In this document: one piece after another, positions 18,896 through 28,220 of the stretch
How the letters are laid out: every line of letters begins with the position of its first letter
How positions within the stretch are numbered: position 1 is the first letter of the stretch
Origin: Rhodospirillum sp.
GTDB lineage: Bacteria; Pseudomonadota; Alphaproteobacteria; Dongiales; Dongiaceae
Direction: 5' to 3'
NCBI GenBank assembly: GCA_013822765.1
Contig: PNKY01000013.1
Span: 1 to 64,000, forward strand
Length of the DNA: 64,000 nt
Position numbers and translations under genes: made by a program
Notes under the pieces: generated by a model
The model's database searches: none
What the model saw: only the letters and a program-made list of their open reading frames with translations
What the model was told of the DNA's origin: nothing

Positions 18896-20746
18896 ATGGG
18901 GGACGGTGGCGCGGTGGGCGCAAAGCCCACGGAATTCGATCCGATTTTGCTCGCGGTGCTGTCAAACCGTTTCGAATCGATCATCCGCGAAATGACCAAC
19001 ACGGTCATGAAGGCCAGCCGGTCGAGCGTGATCAAGAACGCGCGCGACATGTCCTGCGGAATTCTGACCTACGATCATCGCCTGGTGTCGGTGGAGGAGG
19101 CGCTGCCGATCCACGTGACCGCGCTGGAGCTGACCACCAAGCCGATCACCGAACTGTTCAACGACATCAAGGAAGGCGACGCATTCCTGAACAACTCGCC
19201 ATTCTTCGGCGGCACGCATCATGCCGACCTGACGCTCTGTGTGCCGGTTTTCTGCGATGGCGGACCGCTGTTCTGGACCCTGGCGCGCTCGCATCATGCC
19301 GACATCGGCGCGCCGGAACCGACGACCTATCTGCCCTATGCCAAGACGATCTATGAGGAGGGGCTGCACTTCCCCTGTGTGCGCATCCAGGAGAATGGCG
19401 AGGACAAGGCCGACCTCATCCGCATGGGGCGCCAGAAGATCCGCGTCAGCAACATCTGGTACGGCGACTATCGTGCCCAGGTCGGCGCCTGCCGGACCGG
19501 CGAACGACGCCTGAGGGAGTTGACGAAGCAGTACGGCATCGGGACCGTGAAAGCCTTCATCGAAGCATGGATGGATTACGGCGAGCGGCGTGCGATTGCC
19601 GCCATCCGGCAGCTGCCGGCCGGCACGTTGAGCTACGAAGTGCGGCACGATCCGGTGCCGGGCGTGGCGGACAAGGGCGTCGCCATCCGCGCCAAGGTGA
19701 AGATCGATCCCAGGGCCGGTCTGATCACCGTCGACGTGCGCGACAATCCCGATTGCGTCCAGGGTGGGCTGAATGTCAGCGAGGCCTGCGTGATCGCTTC
19801 GTGCCGCACCGGCGTCTACTACAACATCGATTCTACGATCCCGCACAATCACGGCAGCGCCAGCCGGATCGTCCCGCTCTTGCGCGATAATTGCGTCGTC
19901 GGTCGGCCGCAGCATCCGATCGGCACCTCTTGCGCCACCAGCAATGTCAATGAGCGGCTCGCCAACGCGGTGCAATGCTGCTTCGCCCGGCTGGGTGAAC
20001 CGTATGGCATGGCGGAGGGCGGCGGCAATTTCTCGGCGGCGCTGGGCGTGGTGTCGGGCGTCGACAAGCGCCGCAAGACCGAGATCCCGTATATCACGCA
20101 ATTGATGCTCGCCTTGTCGGGCGGTCCAGGCAGCCATGGCCATGACGGCTGGCTGACCTATGAGTGCGCGGTCGGCAACGGCATCATGGTCAACGATTCC
20201 ATCGAGGTCGACGAGGCGACCTATCCGATCCTGATCGAGGAGCGCAGCGTTGCCGAGGACAGCATGGGCTTCGGCGAGTTCAACGGCGCACCGGCGACCA
20301 AGGGATCGTACCGCTCATTGACCGGCGACCTCACCGTCTACTACTGCGGCGATGGCGGCACATTCGCACCCAAAGGTGTGCTGGGCGGCCAGGCCGGCGC
20401 CGGCTGCGGCACCTGGAAGCGGCATCGCAACGGCAAGCTCGAGCGGCTGCCGGATTTCCATACCGAGACCATGAGCGTGAAGGAAGCGGTGCATTACCGC
20501 TCCTGCGCGGGCGGCGGCTACGGCGATCCGCGCCGGCGTGACCCGGCGCGCGTGGTGGCGGACGTCAATCGCCGCTGGCTGAGCGTCGGCGCCGCGCGCA
20601 AGGATTTCGGCGTGGTGGTCGCGAAGGCGCCGAACGGCATCGACTATGTGCTCGACGAAGTCGGCACGGCACGGCTGCGCAAATCGAAGAGTTCATCCAA
20701 GACGGTCAGCCGCGGAAAAACGGCGGCGAGAGGGAGGCGGAAATGA
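18896..20746 (+). CDS. Hydantoinase B / oxoprolinase-family beta subunit (HyuB)
   Basis: I chose the ATG at 18896 (agggagag just upstream; 616 residues) over 18872. HyuB-family stretches include 'VMKASRSSVIKNARDMSCGI', 'NNSPFFGGTHHADLTL', 'ARSHHADIGAPEP', 'PHNHGSASRI' and 'SCAGGGYGDP'. It pairs with HyuA, encoded at 25340-27391, to make an ATP-dependent cyclic amide hydrolase or carboxylase. Known members act on N-methylhydantoin, 5-oxoproline, caprolactam or acetophenone. The basic tail of about 25 residues is unusual. The gene starts an operon that encloses a complete branched-chain-type ABC transporter. Confidence 0.92.
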   Translation: MGDGGAVGAKPTEFDPILLAVLSNRFESIIREMTNTVMKASRSSVIKNARDMSCGILTYDHRLVSVEEALPIHVTALELTTKPITELFNDIKEGDAFLNNSPFFGGTHHADLTLCVPVFCDGGPLFWTLARSHHADIGAPEPTTYLPYAKTIYEEGLHFPCVRIQENGEDKADLIRMGRQKIRVSNIWYGDYRAQVGACRTGERRLRELTKQYGIGTVKAFIEAWMDYGERRAIAAIRQLPAGTLSYEVRHDPVPGVADKGVAIRAKVKIDPRAGLITVDVRDNPDCVQGGLNVSEACVIASCRTGVYYNIDSTIPHNHGSASRIVPLLRDNCVVGRPQHPIGTSCATSNVNERLANAVQCCFARLGEPYGMAEGGGNFSAALGVVSGVDKRRKTEIPYITQLMLALSGGPGSHGHDGWLTYECAVGNGIMVNDSIEVDEATYPILIEERSVAEDSMGFGEFNGAPATKGSYRSLTGDLTVYYCGDGGTFAPKGVLGGQAGAGCGTWKRHRNGKLERLPDFHTETMSVKEAVHYRSCAGGGYGDPRRRDPARVVADVNRRWLSVGAARKDFGVVVAKAPNGIDYVLDEVGTARLRKSKSSSKTVSRGKTAARGRRK

Positions 20747-21924
20747 ATCGAGCGTTGTCAATCACGCGTTCGCTGACGGCAGGCGCGTTGGGTATCGCGC
20801 TGTTTGGCGCATCGGCCCAGGCGGAGGAAGTCATCATCGGCGCGGCCATCGCGCAAAGCGGCGTGGTCGCGCCCTATGACGAGGGTCCGGCCCAAGCCAT
20901 GGAAGTCGCGGTCGAGGAGATCAACGCCAAAGGCGGCGTTCTCGGCAAGCAGCTGAAGATCATCTACGCCGACACCAAGTCCGACATCGCCTACGGCGGC
21001 ACTGCCGCGCAGGAAGTGATCGACAAGGGTGCGCAGATGGTGGTCGTCACTTGCGACTACGATTTCGGCAGTTCCGCCGCATCGGTCGCGGATTCGACCG
21101 GCCTCATCGCCTTCTCGACCTGCGCCGGCGATCCCAAGTTCGGGCCTAGCGGCATCGGGCCCAATGCTTTCACGATGGCGACAGGCGCGCCGGGCCAGGC
21201 CGTCGCGATGGCGGAGTGGGCTTACAACGTGAAGGGCTGGCGCTCCGGCTACGTGCTGATGGACACCACCATCGCGTTCGACGCCACCTGGGCCGACTTC
21301 TTCAAGAAGCGTTGGACCGAGCTGGCCGGCGCCGAAGCTCTGCTCGGCGAGGACACCTTCGGCGGCGAAGATCCGCAGATCGCCAGCCAGATCACCCGCA
21401 TCAAGTCACTGCCGAAGCAGCCGGACTTCATCGTGCTGGCGTCGTTTCCGCCGGCCGGCGTCAGCGCCACGCGCCAGCTGCGCGCGGCCGGGGTGAACCA
21501 GCCGCTGCTCGGTTCGGAATCGTGGGACGGCGACTATTGGCTCGAAGGCGTGCCGAACCTGACCGAGTTCTATTTCGTTACCTACGGGTCGATCTTCGGC
21601 AACGATCCGCGCCCGGAAGTCGCCGACTTCATGGCGAAGTTCCAGAAGAAGTGGGGCAAGCCGCCGGTCACGTCCCATGCGATCACCGGCTACAGCGTGA
21701 TCGAGGCCTGGACCAGGGCCGTCACGAAGGCGGGCACGTTCGACACCGACAAGGTGCGGGATGCCCTGCAGAGCTTCAACAACGAGGCGCTGCTGGCCGG
21801 GCCCACGACCTTCACCACCGATCAGCACATCAACATGCAGCGCGACCTGCTGCTGATCGAGGTGAAAGCCGGTAAGTCCGGCAACATCATCCAGGTCGTC
21901 CGCGCCGAGAAGATGCCCAACTGA
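20743..21924 (+). CDS. ABC transporter substrate-binding protein, branched-chain amino acid type
   Basis: The ATG overlaps the HyuB stop (ATGA). The 393-residue protein has a Sec signal ending 'LFGASAQAEE' and then a periplasmic-binding type I fold ('VIIGAAIAQSGVVAPYDEGP', 'NAKGGVLGKQLKIIYADTKS'). It captures the substrate for the permeases encoded downstream. Co-transcription with both hydantoinase subunits implies the ligand is the hydantoinase substrate, probably a cyclic amide or ureide. That is inference. Confidence 0.92.
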   Translation: MNRALSITRSLTAGALGIALFGASAQAEEVIIGAAIAQSGVVAPYDEGPAQAMEVAVEEINAKGGVLGKQLKIIYADTKSDIAYGGTAAQEVIDKGAQMVVVTCDYDFGSSAASVADSTGLIAFSTCAGDPKFGPSGIGPNAFTMATGAPGQAVAMAEWAYNVKGWRSGYVLMDTTIAFDATWADFFKKRWTELAGAEALLGEDTFGGEDPQIASQITRIKSLPKQPDFIVLASFPPAGVSATRQLRAAGVNQPLLGSESWDGDYWLEGVPNLTEFYFVTYGSIFGNDPRPEVADFMAKFQKKWGKPPVTSHAITGYSVIEAWTRAVTKAGTFDTDKVRDALQSFNNEALLAGPTTFTTDQHINMQRDLLLIEVKAGKSGNIIQVVRAEKMPN

Positions 21925-21954
21925 CGCGACCGCACGAGTGAATATCCTAGCGGC

Positions 21955-22710
21955 ATGGACCTCTCAGCGCCCTCGGGACAAGCGACGGCGTCGGACCTGA
22001 CGGTTTCCGACGTCGTCGTCAATTTCCAGGGACTGCGTGCGATCAGTGGCGTCAGTCTTCATCTTCGCTGCGGCGAGGTCCTCGGCCTGATCGGGCCGAA
22101 TGGCGCCGGCAAGACCACGCTCGTCAATGTGCTGACCGGCTTCCAGGTGGTCGACAGTGGCACGGTGCGGCTGGCAGGAGAGGACATCGCGCGCTGGAAG
22201 CCTCATGAACGCAGCCGGCGCGGCCTGGTGCGCACGTTCCAGAGCGTGCTGCCGTTCGGCGGCCTGACTGCGCTGGAGAATGTCGAGGCGGGCGCGATGG
22301 CGACCGGCGTCTCGCGCAAGGCGGCGCGCGAATCGGCCTACCAGGTGCTTGCCTCCCTCGGCCTCGCGGACAAGGCGCAACGGCGCGTCGATACCCTGCC
22401 GTTCGGCGAAGAGCGGCGTGTTGGGATCGGCCGCGCCATCGCCATGAAGCCGCGGTTCCTGCTGATGGACGAGCCGGCCGCCGGCCTGAACGATGCCGAA
22501 TGCGACGAGCTGAAGGGCGTGATCGACGGCATCCGGACGACCGGCGAATGCGGCGTCCTGCTGATCGAGCACCGCATGTCGCTGGTGTTCCGTCTGTGCG
22601 ACCGGATCCAGGTGCTGCAGCAAGGCGCCACCATCGCCGTCGGCACGCCGGATGAGATCCGGTTGGACGCCAAGGTGCGGCAGGCCTATCTCGGCGACGA
22701 GGCGATCTGA
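21955..22710 (+). CDS. ABC transporter ATPase, LivG-like
   Basis: The 251-residue ATPase has Walker A 'GPNGAGKTTLVNVLTG', Walker B 'FLLMDEPAAGLND' and the switch His in 'LLIEHRMSLVF'. The signature region reads 'LPFGEERRVGIGRAI' and departs from LSGGQ, as often happens in LivG proteins. It is shorter in the helical insert than typical LivG. It overlaps the LivF-like gene by one base at 22710 (TGATG). Confidence 0.92.
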   Translation: MDLSAPSGQATASDLTVSDVVVNFQGLRAISGVSLHLRCGEVLGLIGPNGAGKTTLVNVLTGFQVVDSGTVRLAGEDIARWKPHERSRRGLVRTFQSVLPFGGLTALENVEAGAMATGVSRKAARESAYQVLASLGLADKAQRRVDTLPFGEERRVGIGRAIAMKPRFLLMDEPAAGLNDAECDELKGVIDGIRTTGECGVLLIEHRMSLVFRLCDRIQVLQQGATIAVGTPDEIRLDAKVRQAYLGDEAI

Positions 22711-23435
22711 TGTTGACGATCACCGACCTCCACGTGAGCTACGGCAACATCGTTGCCCTGCGCGGCGTCTCGCTGGAGCTTGCCGAGGGCGAGATCGTGG
22801 CGGTCATCGGCCCAAACGGCGCGGGCAAATCGACCCTGCTGTTGACCGTGGCGGGCGTCGTCCGTGCGAAGCAGGGCGAAGTGCGGCTGGGCGGCGCCTC
22901 GGTGCTCGGTGTCGCGCCGGAGGTGCTTGCCTCGCGGGGCGTGGCGCTGGTGCCGGAAGGACGCCACATTTTCGGCTCGCTGACCGTTGCCGAGAACATC
23001 GCGCTGGGCGCCACCACGCGCCGCGATCGGCAGGCGGTCGTGGCCGACATCGAGCGCGCTCTCGATATGTTCCCGATCCTGCGCGAACGCTACCGTCAGC
23101 GGGCAGGCAAGCTGTCTGGCGGCGAGCAGCAGATGTTGGCGATCGCGCGCGCCCTGCTGGCGCGGCCGAAACTGCTGCTGCTGGACGAACCATCGCTCGG
23201 CCTCGCGCCGCTGATCGTTCGGCAGGTCTACGACGCGATCTTCGAGCTGAAGCGCCAGGGCATGACCATCCTGGTGGTGGAGCAGAGCGTCCACCGCGCG
23301 GTGGCAGCCGCTGACCGCGCCTACGTCATGAACTCAGGCCAGATCACGATGTCCGGCCGCTCGTCGGAACTGCACGGCACTGCCGCGTTCGATGCGGCCT
23401 ATTTCGGCGTCGATGCCGGGAAAGGCGCGCGATGA
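22710..23435 (+). CDS. ABC transporter ATPase, LivF-like
   Basis: The 241-residue ATPase contains Walker A 'GPNGAGKSTLLLTVAG', the canonical signature 'LSGGEQQMLAIARAL', Walker B 'LLLLDEPSLGLAPLI' and a switch region 'ILVVEQSVHRAV'. It pairs with the LivG-like subunit to energise uptake. Start overlaps the upstream stop, and its own stop overlaps the LivH-like start (23432-23435), so the genes are translationally coupled. Confidence 0.93.
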   Translation: MLTITDLHVSYGNIVALRGVSLELAEGEIVAVIGPNGAGKSTLLLTVAGVVRAKQGEVRLGGASVLGVAPEVLASRGVALVPEGRHIFGSLTVAENIALGATTRRDRQAVVADIERALDMFPILRERYRQRAGKLSGGEQQMLAIARALLARPKLLLLDEPSLGLAPLIVRQVYDAIFELKRQGMTILVVEQSVHRAVAAADRAYVMNSGQITMSGRSSELHGTAAFDAAYFGVDAGKGAR

Positions 23436-24313
23436 TCGTCATCCAGAACGCGATCGACGCCATCTCGCTGGGCGCGGTCTACGCCTTGGCCGCGCTCGGC
23501 ATCGGGCTCATCTTCAGCATCATGCGGCTGATCAACTTCGCCCATGGCGAACTGATCATGGTCGGCGGTTTTGCGCTGTACGGCCTGGCGGGCCAACCCT
23601 ATCTGGTCATGGGCGTGGCCGCCATCCTGGTGGTGGCGATTCTCGCCCTCGGCATGGAGCGCCTGGCCTTTCGCCCGCTGCGCCGGGCCAGTCCGGCGAC
23701 GCTGCTGATCTCCTCATTCGCGGTCTCCTACTTGCTGCAGCATGTGGTACTGATGATCTTCGGCTCGCGCCCGATGGGAGTCGATTTCCTGCCGCAACTT
23801 GGTGATGCGGTGGAGGTGGGGCCGCTCCGCGTGCCAGAACTGCAGCTGGCCGCGATCGTCGTCACCGTCATCTCCATGAGCGGCCTGGCGCTGTTCTTCC
23901 GCCACGCGCGCATCGGCGTCCAGATGCGCGCCGCGGCCGAGGATTTCACCATGGCGCGCCTGCTGGGCGTGCGCGCCAACCGGGTCATCGCCGTCGCCTT
24001 CGTCATCTCCGGCGTGCTCGCCAGCATGGTCTCGCTCTACCTGGTGGCCCAGACCGGCACGGTCTCCTACAAGATGGGCGTCAACATGGTGCTGATCGCG
24101 TTCGTTGCCTCGGTCATTGGCGGCATGGGCTCGCTGGTCGGCGCGGCGCTCGGCGGGTTCCTGGTCGGCATCGTGTCGGTCAGCCTGCAGGCCTATCTGC
24201 CGGTGGAACTCCGGCCCTATCGCGACGCGTTCGTGTTCCTGGCCTTCATCGCCTTCCTGCTGTGGCGGCCGCAGGGCCTGATGACGCGGCGCGCCGACAT
24301 GGAGCGGGTCTGA
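23432..24313 (+). CDS. ABC transporter permease, LivH-like
   Basis: The 293-residue membrane protein starts 'MIVIQNAIDAISLGAVYALA' and has the LivH motif 'GIGLIFSIMRLINFAHGELI'. The coupling segment 'MRAAAEDFTMARLLGVRANR' meets the ATPase. About eight hydrophobic segments are visible. It forms the translocation channel together with the LivM-like protein. Confidence 0.93.
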   Translation: MIVIQNAIDAISLGAVYALAALGIGLIFSIMRLINFAHGELIMVGGFALYGLAGQPYLVMGVAAILVVAILALGMERLAFRPLRRASPATLLISSFAVSYLLQHVVLMIFGSRPMGVDFLPQLGDAVEVGPLRVPELQLAAIVVTVISMSGLALFFRHARIGVQMRAAAEDFTMARLLGVRANRVIAVAFVISGVLASMVSLYLVAQTGTVSYKMGVNMVLIAFVASVIGGMGSLVGAALGGFLVGIVSVSLQAYLPVELRPYRDAFVFLAFIAFLLWRPQGLMTRRADMERV

Positions 24314-24315
24314 CC

Positions 24316-25338
24316 ATGGGCCGTGCACAAACCCGCCCGTGGCAGTCAGCCGCGCTGTTGCTGGCGATCATGGTCGCGGTGGCCTTGGTGGCGACGCTGG
24401 CGCCGCCCGCCCTGCAGCGCACCGTGACGGAAGCGTTCATCAAGCTCACCGTCGTCATCGGCCTCTACATCTTCGTCGGCAACTCGGGCGTCTTCTCCTT
24501 CGGTCATGTCGGGTTCATGGCGATCGGCGGCTATGTCTCGGCGATCCTCACCATCCTGCCGGCGAAGAAGCAGGTGGCCCTGGGCCTGCCGCCGCTCCTC
24601 GAGACCCTGCAGTTGCCGGGCCTGGTGGCACTGGTTGTTGCCATGCTGGTGGCGGCCATCGTCGCGCTGCTGGTCGCCGCGCCGCTGGTGCGATTGCGCG
24701 GGATTGCGCTGCCGATGGCGACCTTCGCGCTGCTGGTCATCGTCCACGTGGTCGCGCTGAACTGGCAGGCGGTGACAGGCGGTCGCCAAGCGCTGGTCGG
24801 CCTGCCACGCTTCACGGGCCTGTGGACGGCGCTGGCGGGAGCGGCTCTGGCGCTCATCATCGCCGCCATCTATCAGCAGACCCGGCATGGACTGGCGCTG
24901 CGCTGCTCGCGCGAAAGCGAAGTGGCGGCCGCCGCCACCGGCATCGACGTGGAGCGCGAGCGCTTGATCGCCTTCGTGCTGAGCGCGGTGATCGTGGCGA
25001 TGGGTGGCGTGCTGTTTGCGCACTTCCTCGGCACCATGACCGCCAACACCTTCTTCCTCGATCTGACCTTCGTCACGCTGACCATGCTGGTGGTGGGCGG
25101 CATGCGCAGCCTGACCGGCGCCTGCGCGGGCGTCGCATTCGTCTCGGTGGTGTCGGAACTGTTCCGGAGCGTCGAGCGCGGCATCGAGGTCGGCAGCCAT
25201 ACCATCGAGGCGCCGCCGGGCCTGCAGGAGATCGCACTGGCCGTCATCCTGCTGGTCATCCTGGTCATGCGTCCGCACGGGCTGGTCGGGGACTGGGAGC
25301 TGGCCTGGCCGGGCAAGAGAGCGAAAAAGGGAGCATAG
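24316..25338 (+). CDS. ABC transporter permease, LivM-like
   Basis: I chose the ATG at 24316, two bases after the LivH-like stop (340 residues). The LivM family motif 'NSGVFSFGHVGFMAIGGYVS' lies near residue 55, and the EAA-like loop 'LRCSRESEVAAAATGIDVER' near residue 200. It completes the heteromeric channel of the hydantoinase-linked transporter. HyuA starts two bases after its stop codon, so the operon is tightly packed. Confidence 0.93.
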   Translation: MGRAQTRPWQSAALLLAIMVAVALVATLAPPALQRTVTEAFIKLTVVIGLYIFVGNSGVFSFGHVGFMAIGGYVSAILTILPAKKQVALGLPPLLETLQLPGLVALVVAMLVAAIVALLVAAPLVRLRGIALPMATFALLVIVHVVALNWQAVTGGRQALVGLPRFTGLWTALAGAALALIIAAIYQQTRHGLALRCSRESEVAAAATGIDVERERLIAFVLSAVIVAMGGVLFAHFLGTMTANTFFLDLTFVTLTMLVVGGMRSLTGACAGVAFVSVVSELFRSVERGIEVGSHTIEAPPGLQEIALAVILLVILVMRPHGLVGDWELAWPGKRAKKGA

Positions 25339-25339
25339 G

Positions 25340-27391
25340 ATGTTCGTGGCCTGTATCGATATCGGCGGCACCTTCACCGACCTGGTGCTGTACAGCCGGG
25401 AAACCGATCTCGAGATCTTCAAGTCGCCGACCACGCCCGGCGAGTTCGAGAACGGCTTCATCAACGTGCTGCGCGTCGCCGCCGACAGCCACAACCGCGC
25501 GCTGGGTGACTTTCTTGCGAAGACCGACCTCATCGTCCACGGCACCACCGTGTCGACCAATGCTCTGGTGGAGGGCAAGGTCGCGCCGGCCGGCCTCATC
25601 TGCAATGCCGGGCATCCCGATGTCCTCACCTTGCGCGAATCGCCGCGCAAGCGCGCCTTCAATACCAAGATCGACTTTCCGCCACCCTACATTCCGCGCA
25701 ACCGCACCTGCGAGGTGCGCGGCCGCATCGATGCCATGGGCAACGAGATCGAGAAGCTGAACGAGCAGGATGTGATCGCGGCGGCGAAATACCTGAAGAA
25801 GGCCGGCGTCAAGGCGATCGCGGTCTGCCTGCTCTGGTCGATCGTGAACCCGAAGCACGAGCAGCGGGTGGGGCAGATCCTGAAGCGCGAGGTGCCGGAT
25901 GTGCCGGTCACCCTCAGCCACGAGCTCAATCCGATTCCCCGCGAATACCGCCGGACGATCTCGACTGCGATCAATGCCTCGCTGTTCCCGATCGTCAGCG
26001 CCTACACGGAGAAGCTGGCGAACGTCCTGAAGCGAAACGGCTACAAGAACGAGCTGCTGATCGCCAATTGCGTCGGCGGGATGATGCCGCCGGAAGAGAT
26101 CATCCGCCGGCCGATCTACAGCGTGATGTCGGGGCCGACGCTGGCGCCGATCGCCGGCATGCATCTGACCACCGCCGAGAACGTCATCGTGGTCGACATG
26201 GGCGGCACGACCTTCGACGTATCGGCGCTGCGCGGGCGCCGCCTGGTGGTGACGCCGGAGGCGACCTTCGGGATGGAGATGTTGGGAATCCCCAAGATCG
26301 ACGTCCGGTCGGTGGGAGCCGGCGGTGGCAGCATCGCCTGGGTCGATGCCGGCGGCCTGCTGCGGGTCGGACCGCACAGCGCGGGCGCGCGGCCGGGCCC
26401 GGCCTGCTACGGTCTCGGCGGGAGCGACGCCACCGTCACCGATGCCAATGTCGTGCTCGGCATCATCGATCCAGACTACTACCTGGGCGGCAAGATCAAG
26501 CTCGACCGTGCCAAGGCGGAGGCTGCGGTCGGCCGCGTGGCCAAGCAGTTGAAGCTCAAGCCGCTGGACGCGGCCTACGCCATCTACACCACCAGCAATC
26601 ACAACATGATCGGGGCGATCGAGGACATCACGATCAACGAGGGCATCGATCCGCGCGATTCCTACGTCGTCAGCGGCGGCGGCGCGACCGCCTGCCACAT
26701 CGGCGAAATGGCGCGGCTGCTCGGCATCCGGCGTTTCATGGTGCCGAAGTTCGCCGCCGGCCTCAGCGCCTTCGGCGGCCTGATCTCCGATGTGCGCTGG
26801 GAGGAGACCGGGACGCAGAACACGATGGACCGCGACTTCGAGCTCGCCAAGGTGAACAAGCTCCTGGCCACCTTGATCCAGCGTGGCAAGGCGTTCCTGA
26901 AACGCGCCGGCTTTGGCGAGGACAAGCAGCGCTTCGAGTTCGCGTTCCAGGGCCGCTATCTCTACCAGTCGTGGGACATCGAGGTGCCGTTCGAGCTCAC
27001 CGACGGCAAGCTGCGGAAGGAGGATCTGCCCGGCCTCAGTGCCGCCTTCCATCAGATGCACGAGCGCATCTACACCATCAAGGACGAGGCCGACGTGGTT
27101 GAGTTCACAACCTGGAAGGTCCGCGCCATGGGCGACACCGGCGGCGGGGGCCGCAGGGGCAGGAAGCTCTCGCCGCAGCAGGGCGCGTCGCAGGCGAAAT
27201 CGCGCCGGCCGGTCTATCTGGGCAAGGCGGGACTGCAGACTCTGCCGATCTATGAAGGCGCGCAGCTTGGCGCCGGGGCCAGAGTGGAAGGCCCGTCCGT
27301 GATCGAGTTGCCGACGACCACCATCCTGCTCCTCGACAAGCAGGCCGCGGTAGTCGACGACCACGGTAACTTTCTGGTGGAGACGGCCTAG
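25340..27391 (+). CDS. Hydantoinase A / oxoprolinase-family alpha subunit (HyuA)
   Basis: The 683-residue protein has the ASKHA-type ATP motif 'CIDIGGTFTDLVLYSR' at the N-terminus, 'HGTTVSTNALVEGK' near residue 65, 'VDMGGTTFDVSALRG' and 'SVGAGGGSIAWVDAGG' near 285-340. It binds ATP and, with HyuB, opens or carboxylates a cyclic substrate. In many operons hyuA precedes hyuB directly; here they flank five transporter genes. Its stop abuts, with no spacer, the stop of the convergent permease gene at 27392. Confidence 0.94.
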   Translation: MFVACIDIGGTFTDLVLYSRETDLEIFKSPTTPGEFENGFINVLRVAADSHNRALGDFLAKTDLIVHGTTVSTNALVEGKVAPAGLICNAGHPDVLTLRESPRKRAFNTKIDFPPPYIPRNRTCEVRGRIDAMGNEIEKLNEQDVIAAAKYLKKAGVKAIAVCLLWSIVNPKHEQRVGQILKREVPDVPVTLSHELNPIPREYRRTISTAINASLFPIVSAYTEKLANVLKRNGYKNELLIANCVGGMMPPEEIIRRPIYSVMSGPTLAPIAGMHLTTAENVIVVDMGGTTFDVSALRGRRLVVTPEATFGMEMLGIPKIDVRSVGAGGGSIAWVDAGGLLRVGPHSAGARPGPACYGLGGSDATVTDANVVLGIIDPDYYLGGKIKLDRAKAEAAVGRVAKQLKLKPLDAAYAIYTTSNHNMIGAIEDITINEGIDPRDSYVVSGGGATACHIGEMARLLGIRRFMVPKFAAGLSAFGGLISDVRWEETGTQNTMDRDFELAKVNKLLATLIQRGKAFLKRAGFGEDKQRFEFAFQGRYLYQSWDIEVPFELTDGKLRKEDLPGLSAAFHQMHERIYTIKDEADVVEFTTWKVRAMGDTGGGGRRGRKLSPQQGASQAKSRRPVYLGKAGLQTLPIYEGAQLGAGARVEGPSVIELPTTTILLLDKQAAVVDDHGNFLVETA

Positions 27392-28219
27392 CTACTTGCC
27401 GCCGGATCGCAGCCGCTCCGACCGCCGGCGCAGAAGCTCGACTGTCGCCAGCAGCAGGATCGAGACCAAGATCAGCAACGTCGCCACCGCGGCGATCCCT
27501 GGGCTCACATACTCGCGGACGCCGCTGAAGATCTGCCGCGGCAAGGTCCGCTGTTCCGGCGCGGCGATAAACAGGGTGACGACGATCTCATCGAACGAGG
27601 TCGCAAAGGCGAACAGGCCGCCGGACGCGACGCCGGGGAAGATGATCGGCAGCATGACCTTGCGGAAGGCCGTCAGCGGCGGCGCGCCGAGCGAGGCGGC
27701 GGCCCGCGCCAGGTTGGTATCGAAGCCTTCCAGGGTGGCCAGCACGGTGATGACGACGAATGGCACCGAGAGCGCGGTATGGGCGAGGATCAGCCCAAGA
27801 TAGGTCCCGACCAGCCCGAGGCTGACGAAGAAAAAATACATGCCCACCGCCGTGATCACGATCGGGATCAGGATGGGTGAAACCAGCAGACCGATGACGT
27901 AGGGCTTGGCGCGGAAACGGGCGCGCGACAGGCCGATGGCGGCCATGGTGCCGAGCACCATGGCGAGCGCGGTCGAGCAGACCCCGATGAACAGGCTGTT
28001 CTTCGCCGCATCGATCCAGGCCGCGCCGTGCACGATGGTCTCGTACCAGCGCAGCGAGAATCCCGGTATCGGGAACGCCAGCATGTTGCCCGAGGTGAAG
28101 GAAATCGGAACGATGACGAGGATCGGCAGGATCAGGAACAACAGCACGCCGTAGCACAGCAGGCGGGCGCCATAGTACCAGACGCGATCCTCGAACGAGG
28201 CATGCGGGGGCAACGCCAT
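27392..28219 (-). CDS. ABC transporter permease, spermidine/putrescine PotC-like
   Basis: The 275-residue, six-helix permease has the EAA coupling loop 'LARAAASLGAPPLTAFRKV' near residue 185 and 'ISFTSGNMLAFPIPGFSLRW', as in PotC and related opine/polyamine permeases. It follows the PotB-like gene by one base. The matching binding protein is at 31738-32793. No PotA-type ATPase gene is present in the window. Confidence 0.92.
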   Translation of the reverse strand: MALPPHASFEDRVWYYGARLLCYGVLLFLILPILVIVPISFTSGNMLAFPIPGFSLRWYETIVHGAAWIDAAKNSLFIGVCSTALAMVLGTMAAIGLSRARFRAKPYVIGLLVSPILIPIVITAVGMYFFFVSLGLVGTYLGLILAHTALSVPFVVITVLATLEGFDTNLARAAASLGAPPLTAFRKVMLPIIFPGVASGGLFAFATSFDEIVVTLFIAAPEQRTLPRQIFSGVREYVSPGIAAVATLLILVSILLLATVELLRRRSERLRSGGK

Positions 28220-28220
28220 C

